64,000 nt of DNA, from assembly GCF_004016445.2 (NCBI RefSeq), contig NZ_SADT02000009.1, positions 1 to 64,000 on the forward strand. The letters run 5' to 3'. The position numbers were made by a program, and so were the translations under genes. The notes under the pieces were generated by a model. It was not told where the DNA came from. It did no database searches and saw nothing but the letters and a program-made list of their open reading frames with translations. The DNA is from Mesorhizobium sp. M2E.F.Ca.ET.219.01.1.1 (GTDB lineage: Bacteria; Pseudomonadota; Alphaproteobacteria; Rhizobiales; Rhizobiaceae). Shown here one piece after another: positions 52,713 through 62,600 of the stretch (positions are counted from its first letter, which is position 1; each line of letters begins with the position of its first letter).

Positions 52713-53842
52713 TGCAGGCCACGACGATTGACAGGCCCGGAGAAGACGCAAGCAGATTGATCGGCGGCATTCCAGTTCGCAATATCTGGCTGCTCTTTCT
52801 GTATGCCCACAACCTCGCGCAATTGCACGGCCAGCACGCAGCTGCGGTCGAAGACTCGCCGGACTTCCCGTCGTTGATTGGCAGAATCCTCTGTTATGCC
52901 GTCGATCGGCGGCTGCGGCGAAATCTTAGCAGAGGCTACCTGCAAAAGCGGGCTGTACTCGCCCGCGTTAGAGGGCGCATCGACATCCTCGATACCTTCG
53001 CAGGTGACCTGCTGAGCAAGGGCATGGTTGCATGCCGATTCGAGGAGTTCACGTTCGACACGCCGCGCAATCGTCTTGTCCGGGCTGCATTGGATTCTCT
53101 CGCAAACCGTCTCGACGACTGGACGCTGGCCCATGAATGCCGCCGTTTAGCCGGCGATCTGGGGCGCCAAGGCGTCGGGGGGATCAAGCCTTCGCGCGCC
53201 GAGCTGAGCGCAGATCGCATCGGGCGGCATGATGCCGACGACCTTTTGATGGTGACTCTCGCGCGGCTGGTGTTCGACCTCGTATTGCCAACCGAAGATT
53301 CCGGCGGGCACACACTGACACGCGTGGAGAAGGACATCGTGCTCGTCCGCCACCTGTTCGAGAAAGCTATTGGAAATTTCTACGCTGCCGAATTGCCGCA
53401 CCTTGGATGGAAAGTCCATCAAGGCAAGTTTCTAAAATGGCAGATCGAATCCGAAACGCGTGGTATCGCCGCGATCATGCCGGGGATGATTTCTGACATC
53501 ATTCTAGAGCACGCAGGGCAAGGGAAGCGTCTCATTATCGACACCAAATTCACGTCAGTCTTTGGACGCTCACAGCACCGCGCCGCTGTGCTGAAGAGCG
53601 GCTACATCTATCAACTGTACGCCTATCTCCGTAGCCAAGAACGGGCGGACAATGCGCTCTCGCTGACTGCCTCGGGAATGTTCATCCATCCGTCGATTGA
53701 TACCGATGTCAACGAGTCGGTACGCATCCAGGGGCATGAGCTGCGTTTTGTCACGGTCGACCTCGCGCAATCGACCTCGGGGGTTATCCAGCGCCTGCGC
53801 GACATCGTTCTATCGCCCAGAACCGACTTGGTCAGCGCCTAA
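52712..53842 (+). CDS. mcrC: McrC nuclease subunit
   Basis: 376 residues. The conserved N-terminal McrC region contains VRNIWLLFLYAHNL and LARVRGRIDILDTF. The C-terminal PD-(D/E)xK nuclease reads PGMISDIIL (Asp near 257) and RLIIDTKFTSVFGR (DTK near 277), followed by the QLYAYL helix. All three catalytic positions appear present. It cuts DNA with McrB after GTP-driven translocation. It is the last gene of the mcrBC operon and converges on the helicase/methylase operon. Confidence 0.9.
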   Translation: MQATTIDRPGEDASRLIGGIPVRNIWLLFLYAHNLAQLHGQHAAAVEDSPDFPSLIGRILCYAVDRRLRRNLSRGYLQKRAVLARVRGRIDILDTFAGDLLSKGMVACRFEEFTFDTPRNRLVRAALDSLANRLDDWTLAHECRRLAGDLGRQGVGGIKPSRAELSADRIGRHDADDLLMVTLARLVFDLVLPTEDSGGHTLTRVEKDIVLVRHLFEKAIGNFYAAELPHLGWKVHQGKFLKWQIESETRGIAAIMPGMISDIILEHAGQGKRLIIDTKFTSVFGRSQHRAAVLKSGYIYQLYAYLRSQERADNALSLTASGMFIHPSIDTDVNESVRIQGHELRFVTVDLAQSTSGVIQRLRDIVLSPRTDLVSA

Positions 53843-54084
53843 GATAATTGGGAAGCCGTGCCGATACCCTTTACGCGGTAGTCGTGTGGCGACCAGGGCG
53901 ATCTGTTCCGCAATGTCGAGGATACTCTTAGGCGCTGGATCAGGTCTTTCGTCTTTTCAGCTAGTCCGGAACCGGAACCTCAACGGAACGATTACGAAGC
54001 GGCGTTTCGTAGAGGGACCGACGATTGACGGTTCAAATGGTGTGATCGCGGCGCTTGGGTGCCAAGTCATCTTTAGAGCGAAGC

Positions 54085-55569
54085 TCATCTCTGGCATGCC
54101 TTCACAAGCTCCTTCACGGCCTCGATCGCCGCCGTCACGTCAGCCTTTACGATAGGCTGCGTGGGATTGTGCGAGAGCGGATTGAGGATGAGCTTCTTGT
54201 ATTTCTTCAATCCCTTGAAGGCTGCCTCGCGGCCGGTGTTCCCCTTCGCGTGGGCTTCGCCCTTGTTGAGCAGATCCTCGATTTTGATCTTCTGCGGATC
54301 ATCCATGTAACCGAACGGGATGTTGTGCTTACGGCAGTAGCGGCGCAGCGTCAGTTCGCACGCCGTGCGGGCATAGTTCGCTGCGGCTGCGGGATGATTA
54401 TCGTCGAGGAACCTGCCCGCCTGTTTCAAGGTCTCCGTGACCAGATCCTCCTGGCTCTCCCAGATCACTGGTCGCAACAGGCCATCGGCGTCGAGCTTCT
54501 CATATATCTCGATCGCCTTCCACGGCTCGCCCGACAGTTGCTCGCGCGCGAGTTCGAACCAGAAGCGGTCGTGGGTGAGCAGGATGATCTGCCACCCCTT
54601 GAACAATTCCCCGATCAGGTCCAGCACCGGCCGGCGATGCGAATAGTCGAGGCTGATCAGCAGATCGTCGAGCACTAGCAGCTTCAGCGCCTTGTCATTT
54701 TCCGGGACGCAGGCGAGGCGACCAGCAAGATATGTCGCGATCGCCAGCGCGGAAAGGCGCGCCTCATTCAGGAAATTGGGTGGCGCCGGCAGCGCATGAT
54801 CCCGAAATTTTACGCTTGCGGTCAGCGTCTGGTTGACGAATTCGCGCTTCTTCTCGTCATAAGTCACGCCGAAGAAGGTGAAGCCTACCAGGTCGAGTGC
54901 ATCCGGCTGAAAAACGTCGAGCAGCTTGCGGAGGACGGATTTGGCATGGGCTTCCAGCGCCTCTAGCGCCTGCTTCATTCCTTCATTGAACTGGTCGCAG
55001 GCTGCCTTAACCTTCTCCGCGAAATCCGACGGACGACGAGTTCCCCTCGTGTATTGTACGCGGCGCTCGAGGGCTGCGTCCACTTCCGCCCACAGTTCGC
55101 CGACTGTCCGTTTAAGTCCGCCTGCGACCGTCGCCTCGTAATCGGCGAGGAGCTTTTCCACCGCCACGGTGAACAGGTTCGGGGCGTCGTTCGCCGTCCG
55201 GCCCGTGTTCATTTCGATCAGCCGCGTATGGCTCAGAAAGGCCGACTTTCGCGCCGTATCCAGCACCGTTGCGGTCGGATGCACTGCCTGCGACCACAGC
55301 AGCTCGATCTTGTCGGTCAGTGTGGCCTTGACGCTCGGTTCAGCTGACTCGCTGAAAACATTGCGCATCGGCGAAATATCTTGCGCCTCAACCGAGAATA
55401 GACCACGAAGCGCACGGTAGATGGAGGACTTGCCCGATCCATTCTCGCCCCAGACCAACAGGTTCTTGCCATCGAGAAGGATGGAGGCCGGCGCCAATGA
55501 AGGAAAGGCACGGAAGTCGGAAATAGCGATGGACGCGATCCTCGCGGCGTCTCCCCCCGGCTTCGCCAT
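54085..55569 (-). CDS. RecF/SMC-like ABC ATPase of the helicase-methylase operon
   Basis: 494 residues. The N-terminal half-ATPase has Walker A VWGENGSGKSSIYR (near 40-47). A helical insertion (about 130-240) precedes the ABC signature-like segment (NEARLSALAIATYLAGRLA), Walker B LKLLVLDDLLISLD (near 296-305) and LLTHDRFWFELA. The C-terminus is a helical domain (LRRYCRKHNIPFGYMDDP). It resembles SMC-type ATPases of nuclease and defence complexes, but no nuclease domain is fused to it. It is the last gene of a leftward operon, one base after the methylase, and probably regulates or senses for it. Confidence 0.83.
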   Translation of the reverse strand: MAKPGGDAARIASIAISDFRAFPSLAPASILLDGKNLLVWGENGSGKSSIYRALRGLFSVEAQDISPMRNVFSESAEPSVKATLTDKIELLWSQAVHPTATVLDTARKSAFLSHTRLIEMNTGRTANDAPNLFTVAVEKLLADYEATVAGGLKRTVGELWAEVDAALERRVQYTRGTRRPSDFAEKVKAACDQFNEGMKQALEALEAHAKSVLRKLLDVFQPDALDLVGFTFFGVTYDEKKREFVNQTLTASVKFRDHALPAPPNFLNEARLSALAIATYLAGRLACVPENDKALKLLVLDDLLISLDYSHRRPVLDLIGELFKGWQIILLTHDRFWFELAREQLSGEPWKAIEIYEKLDADGLLRPVIWESQEDLVTETLKQAGRFLDDNHPAAAANYARTACELTLRRYCRKHNIPFGYMDDPQKIKIEDLLNKGEAHAKGNTGREAAFKGLKKYKKLILNPLSHNPTQPIVKADVTAAIEAVKELVKACQR

Positions 55570-55570
55570 G

Positions 55571-58500
55571 TCACGTCCGTCCTTCGATGATCCTGACCGC
55601 CTCGATGGATTGCAGGTCGAAGAGGGTGGCGTAGAGCGGATGGGCGGGGTCGGCGAGGCAGCGGGACCATTCGTCGGCGGCGCGAGCGAGCGCGGGGCCT
55701 TCGAGTTTCGCGAGGTTCATCAACCCCGCCTCGCGCGCGGCGGCGAAGGGGCGCAGGTTTCCCGCGTGCAACTCGTCAGCAAAAAAAAGTTCGTAAACGA
55801 AGGCGTTGATTAGCGCTTCGAGACGCAGGCGGTCGGCCCCGGCAACCAAAGCGCTCACAGCGGCCACCAGGAGTTCCTTTTCCTTCTCGCCGCAGAGAGG
55901 AATCGGAAGACTGAGGAGCGCCGCGGGCTGGACCTCATAAAATCCGCCTTCTTTGTCTGCGAAGACCCGCTTCGCTACGTAGTGTAGAGTACTGGAGTTT
56001 AGAACTCCTGTAACGAACTCTGTCTCTTTCGCCTCAAAACAGTATGCGGTGTTGGCAAGGTATGACTTCTCGAAATCAATTGAAAAATTCGGCTTGTCCG
56101 TAACTTTGTTGGAGACGATCTTCCTTTTCTCGAATATCGGCCAATATGCGACGTTGTCTTGTATCTCAAACCACTCGTAGCTTCCGGGCTTGCGGCCGGA
56201 CCAAGCACCGACCCAGTCTTTTGGTTTCGGCATCAGCCGGTCCCGGAATTGAGAAAGATGTCGTTCGATCGCGGGATAGTCCCTGAGTCGAATACCCCGT
56301 CGAGTGAAGATTATCCACCTATTCGCCGTTGGAGTAGTCCAGCGCGACAGGTCCTTCCCTTTCAACAAGGGCTTTATGAGATCGCTTGAAGAGTCGTCCT
56401 CTTTGAGTAGGGCTAGTCGTTCCGCCTCATTTAGCTCGAAGGCGTCGTTATATCCGGTCGTAATTCCACGGTATACGGTATCGACTGTAAAGTCCTGGAC
56501 CGTGAACGGATTTGTTCGAAGGCGTGCCAGAATTTTGCCGGACGAGCGCGGGATGAACTGCCAATCAGAACCATCAGCCAACTCGGTCTGAGGCACTTCA
56601 AAGGCTTCAGCCGTGAACCGTTCGGGGAAGCTCTTGACTGATTCCTTGGGGTCTTCGTCCTCGACCGGGGTCCAGTTGAGCGCCCGGACGCTTTCATTCG
56701 GGCTGGGCTTGCCCGGTGCGGCTTTCCGCGTGCCGATGAGGATGGTCGGATAGGCGATCGCCTCGAACACAGGCGCATCACCAAATTCGACGATCTTCAG
56801 AATACGCGCGTTGGTGGCAAGCCACTCACGAAGGCCCTTCCCATAAGGCAGTCGATACCACTTGTTCGAAGTGATAAAGGCGAGCGCTCCCTGGGGCTTG
56901 AGCAGCCGCAATGCACGTTCGTAGAAATAGACATAGATGTCGGCGGTGCCAGCGAAAGTCTTGTAATCGATCTTGAGCTGGGCCTTGGCGATGACGGGCC
57001 GATCGTTGATGCGAAAACTCTCGATCTTTTCCTGCCGGATATAGGGCGGATTAGCGAAGGCGATATCGAACCAGCCTTCGTTGGCCGTGGCATCGAGTCC
57101 GAACATCCATTCGCCATCGAAGAAGGGCGCGAAGGCGTTGGGATCGAACGGGTCCCAAGCCGCGAGTTTCCTGGCATCGTCGCCGACGAAGGCATGGTCT
57201 CGGGTCACCTCGTCGGCGATTTCCGCACGCAACAGCTTAATCCTGCGCTGCTCCCGCCGTTTGGCCGCTCCGTTGGCTGCGGCGAAGAAGGCGCGGTTGG
57301 CCTCGCGCAGCGCCCGCTGCTTCTTGAGCAAGTCCTGGCTCACCAGCCTCACCTGACCGTGACGGTGCAGCGGGGTCAACGCGTTGGCGGCGACGAACTT
57401 GGCTTCGAGGTTGGGCAATGGCGTGATGCCGCGATTTTGGCGGTCAGGATTCTCCTTCTGCTCGACCGCCAGGCTGATGAAGCAGCGCAGCTTGGCGATC
57501 TGCACGGCGATCGGCTGAATATCCACGCCATGCAGGCAGCGGTCGATCAGGAACAGCTTGCGGGTGTAATCGGGATAGTGGCCACTCTCGAATTTGGCGT
57601 CGAATTCGGCGAGAGCAGCTTCGGCCTTCTCGATCTCGGCGGCGCGTTCATTGGCGGCGGGAATGGCCTCGGCCTCGGCCAGACGGCGCTCGTAGTAGAG
57701 CCGGTTGCGCGCCTTCCATTTTTCTCCGCCGGGATCCAGCACGTCGAGCATGTGGACCAGCTTCTGTAGTAGGCCGAGCGGGAAGGCACCCGACCCTACG
57801 GCAGGATCGATTGCCTTGCAGCTTTCGATGGCAGCGATCAGGGCGTCCACTTGCGCGCGGCTCAAGTCGTGCGAGCGGCTGGCGAAGCTGAGCAGGGCGC
57901 GAAGGCGAGCCTCGTCTTTCCCTGAAAGTCCCGAGGATGGTGTGCGCGGAGGGCTCTTGAGGTCAAGCTCGCCCGGCATAGTACCGAAGTCGAGCCCCTG
58001 CGCACCCGGACGCGCGGCATTGAGGTCCAGTTCGCTCGGCAGCTTCGGCAGCAGCCAGGCGACCAGCGCCTCGTCAACCATGAAATCGACCACCTCACGA
58101 GGCGTGTAGAAGCTACCGGACTTGTTTCGGGCGGTGGTCTTGGTGTCCTCATTGTAGGAGGCGAGCAGGTTCTCGAACACCTTGCCCAGCAGCTCGGGAT
58201 CGAGGGCGGCTTCCTCCTCAAGTGGTGTGTTCTCCTCAACGGTGAACTTGTAGCGCTCAAACAGGTCGATCAGGCCGGGCACGTCGCGCCGTGCCTTGGC
58301 CTTCTCGAACCATCCGGACAGGTCGACCCCTTTTGCCCCGCCGAAGAACAGGGCGTTAGGCAGTCGCGGCTGCTTGTCCGGCTGATCGGAAAACCCGTCG
58401 ATGCGCAGAATCAGCCGTCCACGCTCTTGCTCAGCGTGACCCGCACGCGGATCGTCGCTGGCAATTTCGGTATCCAAGCATTCGAAAAGGCCGCCGTTGA

Positions 58501-59602
58501 GGAAGGGCACGCTATCGAATACTTCAAGCGCCTTGTCAGGTTCGGCGAATAGGGCGGCGTGGCGATAGACATGGTGGCCGAGGTAGTCCTTCGATTGCCC
58601 GCCCTCGTCCTGCCGCCAGCGCCGGTTATCCTTACCCATCTCGGTGTTGAGGGTGGCGAAGAACAGATTCTGGAGGATGGCGAGGTAATAACCATGGCCG
58701 GTGGGGCTGGCGGCGGGCGGCTCCTTCAGCAGCTTCGCCAACGCGCCAGCGTCGAACAGGGCCTCGGGAACTAGACCCTTCTCCTTGATGAACCAGACGA
58801 ACATGAGCCTCGTGAGCAGGCGGATCAGCGCGATTTCCTTGGCGCCCTCGCCGGCGCCCTGTCCCTTGGAGAAGACGAGCGGGGCGCTGGTGCTCGCCCA
58901 GGCGAACCAGTCGGCCAGTTCCTCATAGAAGCGCTTATTGAGTTCGGCGGCCGACAGCGTCTCCAGCCATAGATCATAGAGCGCGCGGAAATCTGACGGA
59001 GCCCTACGCCGAGCGAGCGACGCGAGCGAGAGGTCGGCCAGGATTTCAATATGGGCGCGGTGGGGCTTGGCGATGTCGATGTCCTTGATCAGGCTGATCC
59101 GGCCGCCGACCACGTCGCGGGAAGCGTCGCGTCGGTTGGCGCGACGGTCAATCACGGTCAGCGTCGCTCGCTTGCCATGACGAAACAGCACGATCGCGGG
59201 CATAGCGAACCCGCGATTGAGCGCTCGCACTATCGCAACGAGCTGGCGACGCGACCAACCGCCATTATCGAGGTCGATGGCGAGGAAGACGAAGGAGTCG
59301 ATCGCACTGCGCTGGAATCTCTCACCAGTGGCCGGATCGCCGCCTCGCGACAGCGCCGGCAGTTCGTCGCCGGTGAGTTGGAACAGGAAATGAACAGCGC
59401 GCCAACGGCCCGTCTCGAAACGCGCCGTGTCCATGCCGAGCGCGGCGAGGAACCGGGTCGGTGCAGCGGGCGCGTCAAGCGTCTTGGGGCTGCGATAGCC
59501 CATAGAGTCGAGCAGTGTCCGACCCGCGTCAGCGAGATCCGCGCCAGCCAGCCCGGAAACCGCGTGGCGGATCGCAGAGAGACGTTCAGGAGCGTGGCTC
59601 AT
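55571..59602 (-). CDS. Large Eco57I/PglX-like adenine DNA methyltransferase
   Basis: 1343 residues. The N-terminal 230 residues form a distinct domain (FRHGKRATLTVIDRRANRRD, then DIDIAKPHRAHIEIL). A helical region is followed by the methyltransferase: motif I KAIDPAVGSGAFPLGLLQKL (near 600), and motif IV FANPPYIRQEKIES (near 852). A long C-terminal recognition region (about 1000-1340) follows. It is the type IIG/PglX class of N6-adenine methylases. I see no obvious PD-(D/E)xK motif in the N-terminal domain, so cleavage may come from the operon's helicase. Its start overlaps the helicase stop (ATGA). Confidence 0.85.
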   Translation of the reverse strand: MSHAPERLSAIRHAVSGLAGADLADAGRTLLDSMGYRSPKTLDAPAAPTRFLAALGMDTARFETGRWRAVHFLFQLTGDELPALSRGGDPATGERFQRSAIDSFVFLAIDLDNGGWSRRQLVAIVRALNRGFAMPAIVLFRHGKRATLTVIDRRANRRDASRDVVGGRISLIKDIDIAKPHRAHIEILADLSLASLARRRAPSDFRALYDLWLETLSAAELNKRFYEELADWFAWASTSAPLVFSKGQGAGEGAKEIALIRLLTRLMFVWFIKEKGLVPEALFDAGALAKLLKEPPAASPTGHGYYLAILQNLFFATLNTEMGKDNRRWRQDEGGQSKDYLGHHVYRHAALFAEPDKALEVFDSVPFLNGGLFECLDTEIASDDPRAGHAEQERGRLILRIDGFSDQPDKQPRLPNALFFGGAKGVDLSGWFEKAKARRDVPGLIDLFERYKFTVEENTPLEEEAALDPELLGKVFENLLASYNEDTKTTARNKSGSFYTPREVVDFMVDEALVAWLLPKLPSELDLNAARPGAQGLDFGTMPGELDLKSPPRTPSSGLSGKDEARLRALLSFASRSHDLSRAQVDALIAAIESCKAIDPAVGSGAFPLGLLQKLVHMLDVLDPGGEKWKARNRLYYERRLAEAEAIPAANERAAEIEKAEAALAEFDAKFESGHYPDYTRKLFLIDRCLHGVDIQPIAVQIAKLRCFISLAVEQKENPDRQNRGITPLPNLEAKFVAANALTPLHRHGQVRLVSQDLLKKQRALREANRAFFAAANGAAKRREQRRIKLLRAEIADEVTRDHAFVGDDARKLAAWDPFDPNAFAPFFDGEWMFGLDATANEGWFDIAFANPPYIRQEKIESFRINDRPVIAKAQLKIDYKTFAGTADIYVYFYERALRLLKPQGALAFITSNKWYRLPYGKGLREWLATNARILKIVEFGDAPVFEAIAYPTILIGTRKAAPGKPSPNESVRALNWTPVEDEDPKESVKSFPERFTAEAFEVPQTELADGSDWQFIPRSSGKILARLRTNPFTVQDFTVDTVYRGITTGYNDAFELNEAERLALLKEDDSSSDLIKPLLKGKDLSRWTTPTANRWIIFTRRGIRLRDYPAIERHLSQFRDRLMPKPKDWVGAWSGRKPGSYEWFEIQDNVAYWPIFEKRKIVSNKVTDKPNFSIDFEKSYLANTAYCFEAKETEFVTGVLNSSTLHYVAKRVFADKEGGFYEVQPAALLSLPIPLCGEKEKELLVAAVSALVAGADRLRLEALINAFVYELFFADELHAGNLRPFAAAREAGLMNLAKLEGPALARAADEWSRCLADPAHPLYATLFDLQSIEAVRIIEGRT

Positions 59603-62600
59603 GCTGCCCCCACCGCAGGCCGAACGATCAGCCAGGTGATGAGATCATACTCGAGGCTGGCGCGGGCTTGCCCACTCCCGTCTGGCACGCGCGCGCCGCG
59701 CGAGCCCGCGAGCGCTGCCAAGGTTCGCGCCGCCGAGGTTTCGCCAATCGAGGCGACGGCGGCGCGGATCAACCCATCATACCGTTCCATCTGCTCACCA
59801 TGATTGGTCTCGTCGTCGAAGGCGTTGCACAGCGCTTCGAAAGGCTCGCCATGCCCCAGGCAGAGCGCTCGATACGCTTCCAGGATTGGCTTAGGCTGGC
59901 CGAAGCCGAGACGCACCGAGCCATCATCCTTCAGATGGACAAGATAGTGGGGATCGAGCGGGTTGATCTTCGCCTGTTCGGGGTTCGGGTCGGGTGGGCG
60001 ACGACGGAGACAGAAGATCACGCCGGGATCGATGGCACCGTCGTCGACCTCATTGGGCACTAGCGCGTGCAGCCCTAGAGGCGCGTCGCGCAGCGCCTGC
60101 TCGTTGGCGCGCGCGAAGCCAAGCAGGTCGGCACGGAAGTCGTCGAGCGCGAAATCGGCGAGCGTCACGCCGCCTCCTGTTTCCTCCAGGTCGAATATTT
60201 CATCCTTCAGTCGTAGAAGTTGCTCGTCGCGCCAGCGCGCGTCGCCATCGGCCTGGGCACGTGCATTGAGCAGATCGTCGTCGCCCGTCGCTGAAAGATC
60301 GACCAGCGCCAAGCGGGCCTCCACTCGATCCTTGAGGCGCAGGTATTTGTTGAGGTCCTCGGTTGGCCAGAAATTGACCATGCGGATCGAAGCGTTGCGG
60401 CTGCCGATGCGGTCGATCCGCCCGAAGCGCTGGATGAGGCGCACGGGATTCCAATGGATATCCACATTCACCAATAGGTCGGCATCCTGGAGATTCTGGC
60501 CCTCAGAAATGCAGTCCGTGGCGATCAGCAAATCGATTTCGCCGTCAGTCTTAGCGCCTCGCATCGACGCGCGGCGCTTGGCGCGCGGCGCGAAGTTGAC
60601 CAGCACGTCCTGAAAGCGCGCCCGGCCGAAGGTTGCCTTGCAGCCGTCTCCCGTCACAAGCGCCGCTTCCAGCCCACATTCACCCGCAAGCGGAAGCAGT
60701 TCCTGGTAGAGATAGCGGGCGGTGTCAGTGAAGGCCGTGAACAGAATGATCTTGTGGTTGGCTTCGCCATCGCGATTGGTGGTTGGCTTGGTGGACTTGG
60801 CGCGAATGATGTCCTTGAGCCGGTCCAGCTTCGCGTCGCGTTCGGGCGTGACCTTGCGCGCTTCGTCGGTGAGAGCGCAGATCCGCTCGCGGTCGCGCGT
60901 CAGTGCCGCTTTCCACGCCGCCCTATCGATGTGGGAGAGTTTGTATTTCAGCGCGCCGCCGACCTCGAAGGCTTCTTCCAACTCATCGTCCAGCTCGGTC
61001 TCTTCCGGCACCGGCGTGTCGATGGCCGCCGTCGCATCAAAATCATCGAGATCGTCGAGCCGCTGGTCGATGCGGTCGATCATGCGGTCCATCGTTTGAC
61101 GGAACGAGCTCACGGAGCTTTCCAGTCGCTTGAGGAAGCCGACCTTCATCATCGCTATGAGGTATTTCTCGCGATTGGCCTGGTCGAAATTGCCGCCCTT
61201 GTCATAGAGGGCGCGATACTCTGGAAGCACGAAGGTCAGCGGGCCATAGAGCGCCAGTTCCAGCTTGCTGATTGCTGCATCTACCTCTTCGAACGCCGGA
61301 AAACCGCCTTGGCTGTCGATGCTAGCGAAGATGGATTCGGGCGTGGTCCGCTTCGGGAACCCGCCGATTTCCTCCATCGAGGCGGCGTAGTGGCGCTCGA
61401 CGTGTTTGCGTGAGCGCGCAATCGTCACGCCATCCAGCAGGCCGAACAGGGCAGGTGGCAGCTTGTTCAGCAGTTCGCCGGCATCGCGGCTGCCGCTCTT
61501 CGCCCAGTCGGCAAAGCGTCGGCGCGCGCCGCCGATCAGCATGCCGAGGTTGGGCACGCCTAAGTCCGTAAAACCGTCACCCCTGTCGGCGGAGATTAAG
61601 TCGAGTTGTGCTTTGAGGTCGCTCAGATCGTTGTTCACCGGCGTAGCCGAGAGCAGCAGGACCTTGGTCCGGAGACCGGCCTTAATGACATCGTCCATCA
61701 GCCGCTCGTAGCGGCTGCGGCGTCCGCCTGCGGTCCTGTTCCGGGATGCGCTTCGGAAATTATGGGATTCGTCGATGACGACCAGATCGTAATTGCCCCA
61801 CTCGATCCGCGCGAGGTCGATGTCGCCAACCTTACCCTTCTCCCGCGAAAGATCGGTATGGGACAGAACAGTGTAACCGAACCTGTCCTCGCGCAAAGCG
61901 TTCATCTCGCTGTTGTTAGTGGCGAGATAATCGGTCCAGTTTTCGCGTAGCTTCTTCGGACACAGCACGAGCACGTTCTTGTTGCGCTTCTCGAACCATT
62001 TGATGACAGCCAAGGCGGTGAAGGTTTTGCCCAAGCCTACGCTGTCGGCGAGGATGCAGCCGCCGTGTTTTTCGATCTTGGCGAGCACCGCGCGTAGGCC
62101 GTCGCGCTGAAAATCGAACAACGCGCGCCAGATTGCAGTTTGCTCGAATGCTGTTTGCTGGATTAGCGCTTCTTCCGCTGCCTGGTTGGTCAAAAAGTCG
62201 CCGAACAGATGGAGCAGCGTCTTGAAATAGACTAACTGGGGAGCGGCATGAGCATAGCTGGCTTCGAGCGCGCGCAGCACTTCCTCGCGCACGTCCTCGG
62301 TCAGGCCAGTGTCGCTCCAAAGCTCGTCGAACCAGGCCAGCAGATCCTCTCGGTCGCGATCGCTATCGACGATCAGATTGAGTTCGATGTTCGCCGAGTC
62401 GCTCAATCCGAGCCCGTTGATTGTGAAGTTCGAGCTGCCGAGCACGGCATGCGGGCGTCGTCCATCGTCGATGTGAATCAGCTTTCCGTGCAACAAGCCG
62501 GAACGCTTCACCGACCGTATTTCGACCCGGTCCCTGATCCATTGGGCGCAGCGCGATGCAGCGGCCCGCTGCCGGATTTGCTCGGTGAGATGCAGCCCAG

